Of a stretch of 5,903 nucleotides of DNA, positions 5,026 to 5,903 are shown piece after piece (positions within the stretch are counted from its first letter, which is position 1; each line of letters begins with the position of its first letter). The translations under genes and the position numbers were made by a program. The notes beneath the pieces were generated by a model. The model made no database searches. It saw nothing but the letters and a program-made list of their open reading frames with translations, and was not told the DNA's origin. This stretch comes from Pseudopedobacter sp036379295 (GTDB taxonomy: Bacteria; Bacteroidota; Bacteroidia; Sphingobacteriales; Sphingobacteriaceae): assembly GCA_036379295.1 (NCBI GenBank), contig DASVGY010000196.1:1-5903 (forward strand). The letters run 5' to 3'.

Positions 5026-5903
5026 AAATAAAATTTTCTGTTCTTACTCTTTTAATAATTAGCGCCAATTGTCTTTTTGCTCAAAATAACAATCTCAAAC
5101 TGTGGTACACAGCTTCTGCAAATTATTGGGAAGAAGCCTTACCACTTGGGAACGCTAAAACGGGCGCAATGGTGTTTGGGCGGGTAAACAAAGAGCGTAT
5201 CCAAATTAATAATAATACGCTTTGGTCTGGTTATCCCTACCCAGGTAATAACCCCAAAGGCGCCGCTGCCTTGCCTTTAGTTAGAAAAGCCATCACTAAT
5301 GGTGAGTATGGTAAAGCTGCAGAAATTTGGAAAAAGAATTTGCAAGGACCCTATTCTGCCCGTTACCTTACCATGGCAGATTTATTTTTAGATTTTAACC
5401 TCAAAGATTCTACCGCCAAAAATTACCACAGAGAATTAGATTTAACCAACGCAGTAAATACGCTTACTTACCAAATAGGAAACACCAACTTTAAAAGAGA
5501 AACATTAGTAAGCCATCCGGACCAGGTTATGGTTATTCGCCTTACGGCTGATAGGCCAAACGCCCTAAATTTTATTACCAGTATAAACAGCAAGCTAAAG
5601 TATACCGTAACTGCTAAAGATTTTAATTACTTGATTTTGAGAGGTAAAGCTCCAAAGCATGTTGCCCATAGAAATACTGAGCCTGAGCAATTGGTTTATG
5701 ATGATAAAGAAGGGATGACTTTTGAAGTACATGTAAAGTTGAAACTTGAAGGGGGTGCTATTAAGACTATTGGAGACCGTTTGCAAGTTATCAATGCAAA
5801 TGCAGTAACTATATACTTGGCAGATGGTACCAGCTTTAATGGATTTGATAAATCTCCTGGATTGGAAGGGATAAATCCAGCGCTTGAACCTATATCAGAT
5901 TTG
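5022..5903 (+). CDS. Second family GH95 glycosidase, 3'-truncated by window edge
   Basis: The frame is open for 294 codons from the ATG at 5022 to the last base, with no stop, so the gene continues beyond the window. Residues 1-20 are a signal peptide (FSVLTLLIISANCLFA, cut before Gln21). Cys17 is preceded by SAN, a poor lipobox, so a lipoprotein is unlikely. From residue ~25 comes the GH95 N-terminal beta-sandwich: LKLWYTASANYWEEALPLGN, GAMVFG, INNNTLWSGYP, later KAPKHVAHRNTEPE, EGMTFEV and DGTSFNGFDKSPGLEG. By hand it matches the upstream enzyme at 26 of 51 positions around the first motif but is clearly different elsewhere, so it is an old paralogue, not a recent duplication. The catalytic barrel, with all active-site residues, lies outside, so activity and specificity cannot be judged. 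It starts inside the upstream stop codon (ATGA), without a visible Shine-Dalgarno, implying translational coupling and a shared periplasmic substrate. Confidence 0.92.
   Translation, partial: MKIKFSVLTLLIISANCLFAQNNNLKLWYTASANYWEEALPLGNAKTGAMVFGRVNKERIQINNNTLWSGYPYPGNNPKGAAALPLVRKAITNGEYGKAAEIWKKNLQGPYSARYLTMADLFLDFNLKDSTAKNYHRELDLTNAVNTLTYQIGNTNFKRETLVSHPDQVMVIRLTADRPNALNFITSINSKLKYTVTAKDFNYLILRGKAPKHVAHRNTEPEQLVYDDKEGMTFEVHVKLKLEGGAIKTIGDRLQVINANAVTIYLADGTSFNGFDKSPGLEGINPALEPISDL

Noticed and set aside
5022..5084. Lipoprotein signal around Cys17 of the second GH95 protein
   Set aside because: The residues before the Cys are SAN; Asn at -1 does not fit the lipobox, while a signal peptidase I cut before Gln21 fits well.
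5595..5786. Minus-strand open frame of 63 codons near the right edge
   Set aside because: It is antisense to the second GH95 gene, which continues without a stop through this stretch and shows family motifs.

Overview
The window is a low-GC stretch with the hallmarks of Bacteroidota, most likely a Pedobacter/Mucilaginibacter-type member of the Sphingobacteriaceae. The evidence is of four kinds. Translation starts lack clear Shine-Dalgarno sequences and are preceded by A/T-rich DNA. Promoter-like TAnnTTTG boxes replace the sigma70 -10 box. Both exported proteins have a signal peptide predicted to be cut just before a glutamine (the Bacteroidetes 'Q-rule'). The gene content is that of a carbohydrate-utilisation locus. 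The genus is an inference; no rRNA or other marker is present.

Layout from left to right: (1) 1-957, plus strand, a LacI/GalR-family regulator whose first ~15-20 residues lie before the window. (2) A 76-bp convergent gap with only a weak A/T hairpin. (3) 1034-1933, minus strand, a complete AraC-family regulator with an N-terminal cupin sugar-sensor domain. (4) 1934-2544, a 611-bp divergent intergenic region with no supportable gene. It holds promoter-like boxes, several inverted repeats, a repeated TTGCTTAAT motif and a 20-bp near-identical direct repeat. (5) 2545-5025, plus strand, a complete secreted glycoside hydrolase of family GH95. (6) 5022-5903, plus strand, the N-terminal ~294 residues of a second, divergent GH95 enzyme. 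It overlaps the first by 4 bp (ATGA) and runs off the window end; it has no stop codon here.

How it probably works: the two GH95 enzymes are exported to the periplasm, where they should remove terminal alpha-L-fucose or alpha-L-galactose from plant or other complex glycans. They form an operon transcribed from the divergent intergenic region. The AraC-type protein is the natural candidate activator of that operon, and the LacI-type protein may be a second sugar-responsive regulator of the same locus. No SusC/SusD pair, transporter or sugar-catabolic gene is visible, so the rest of the locus must lie outside.

I see no mobile element, CRISPR array, tRNA or rRNA, and no sign of a wholly new system. 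The points most worth a second look are a specificity residue in the first GH95 enzyme (Thr where fucosidases have His), the tandem arrangement of two unlike GH95 enzymes, and the repeated motif in the long regulatory region.
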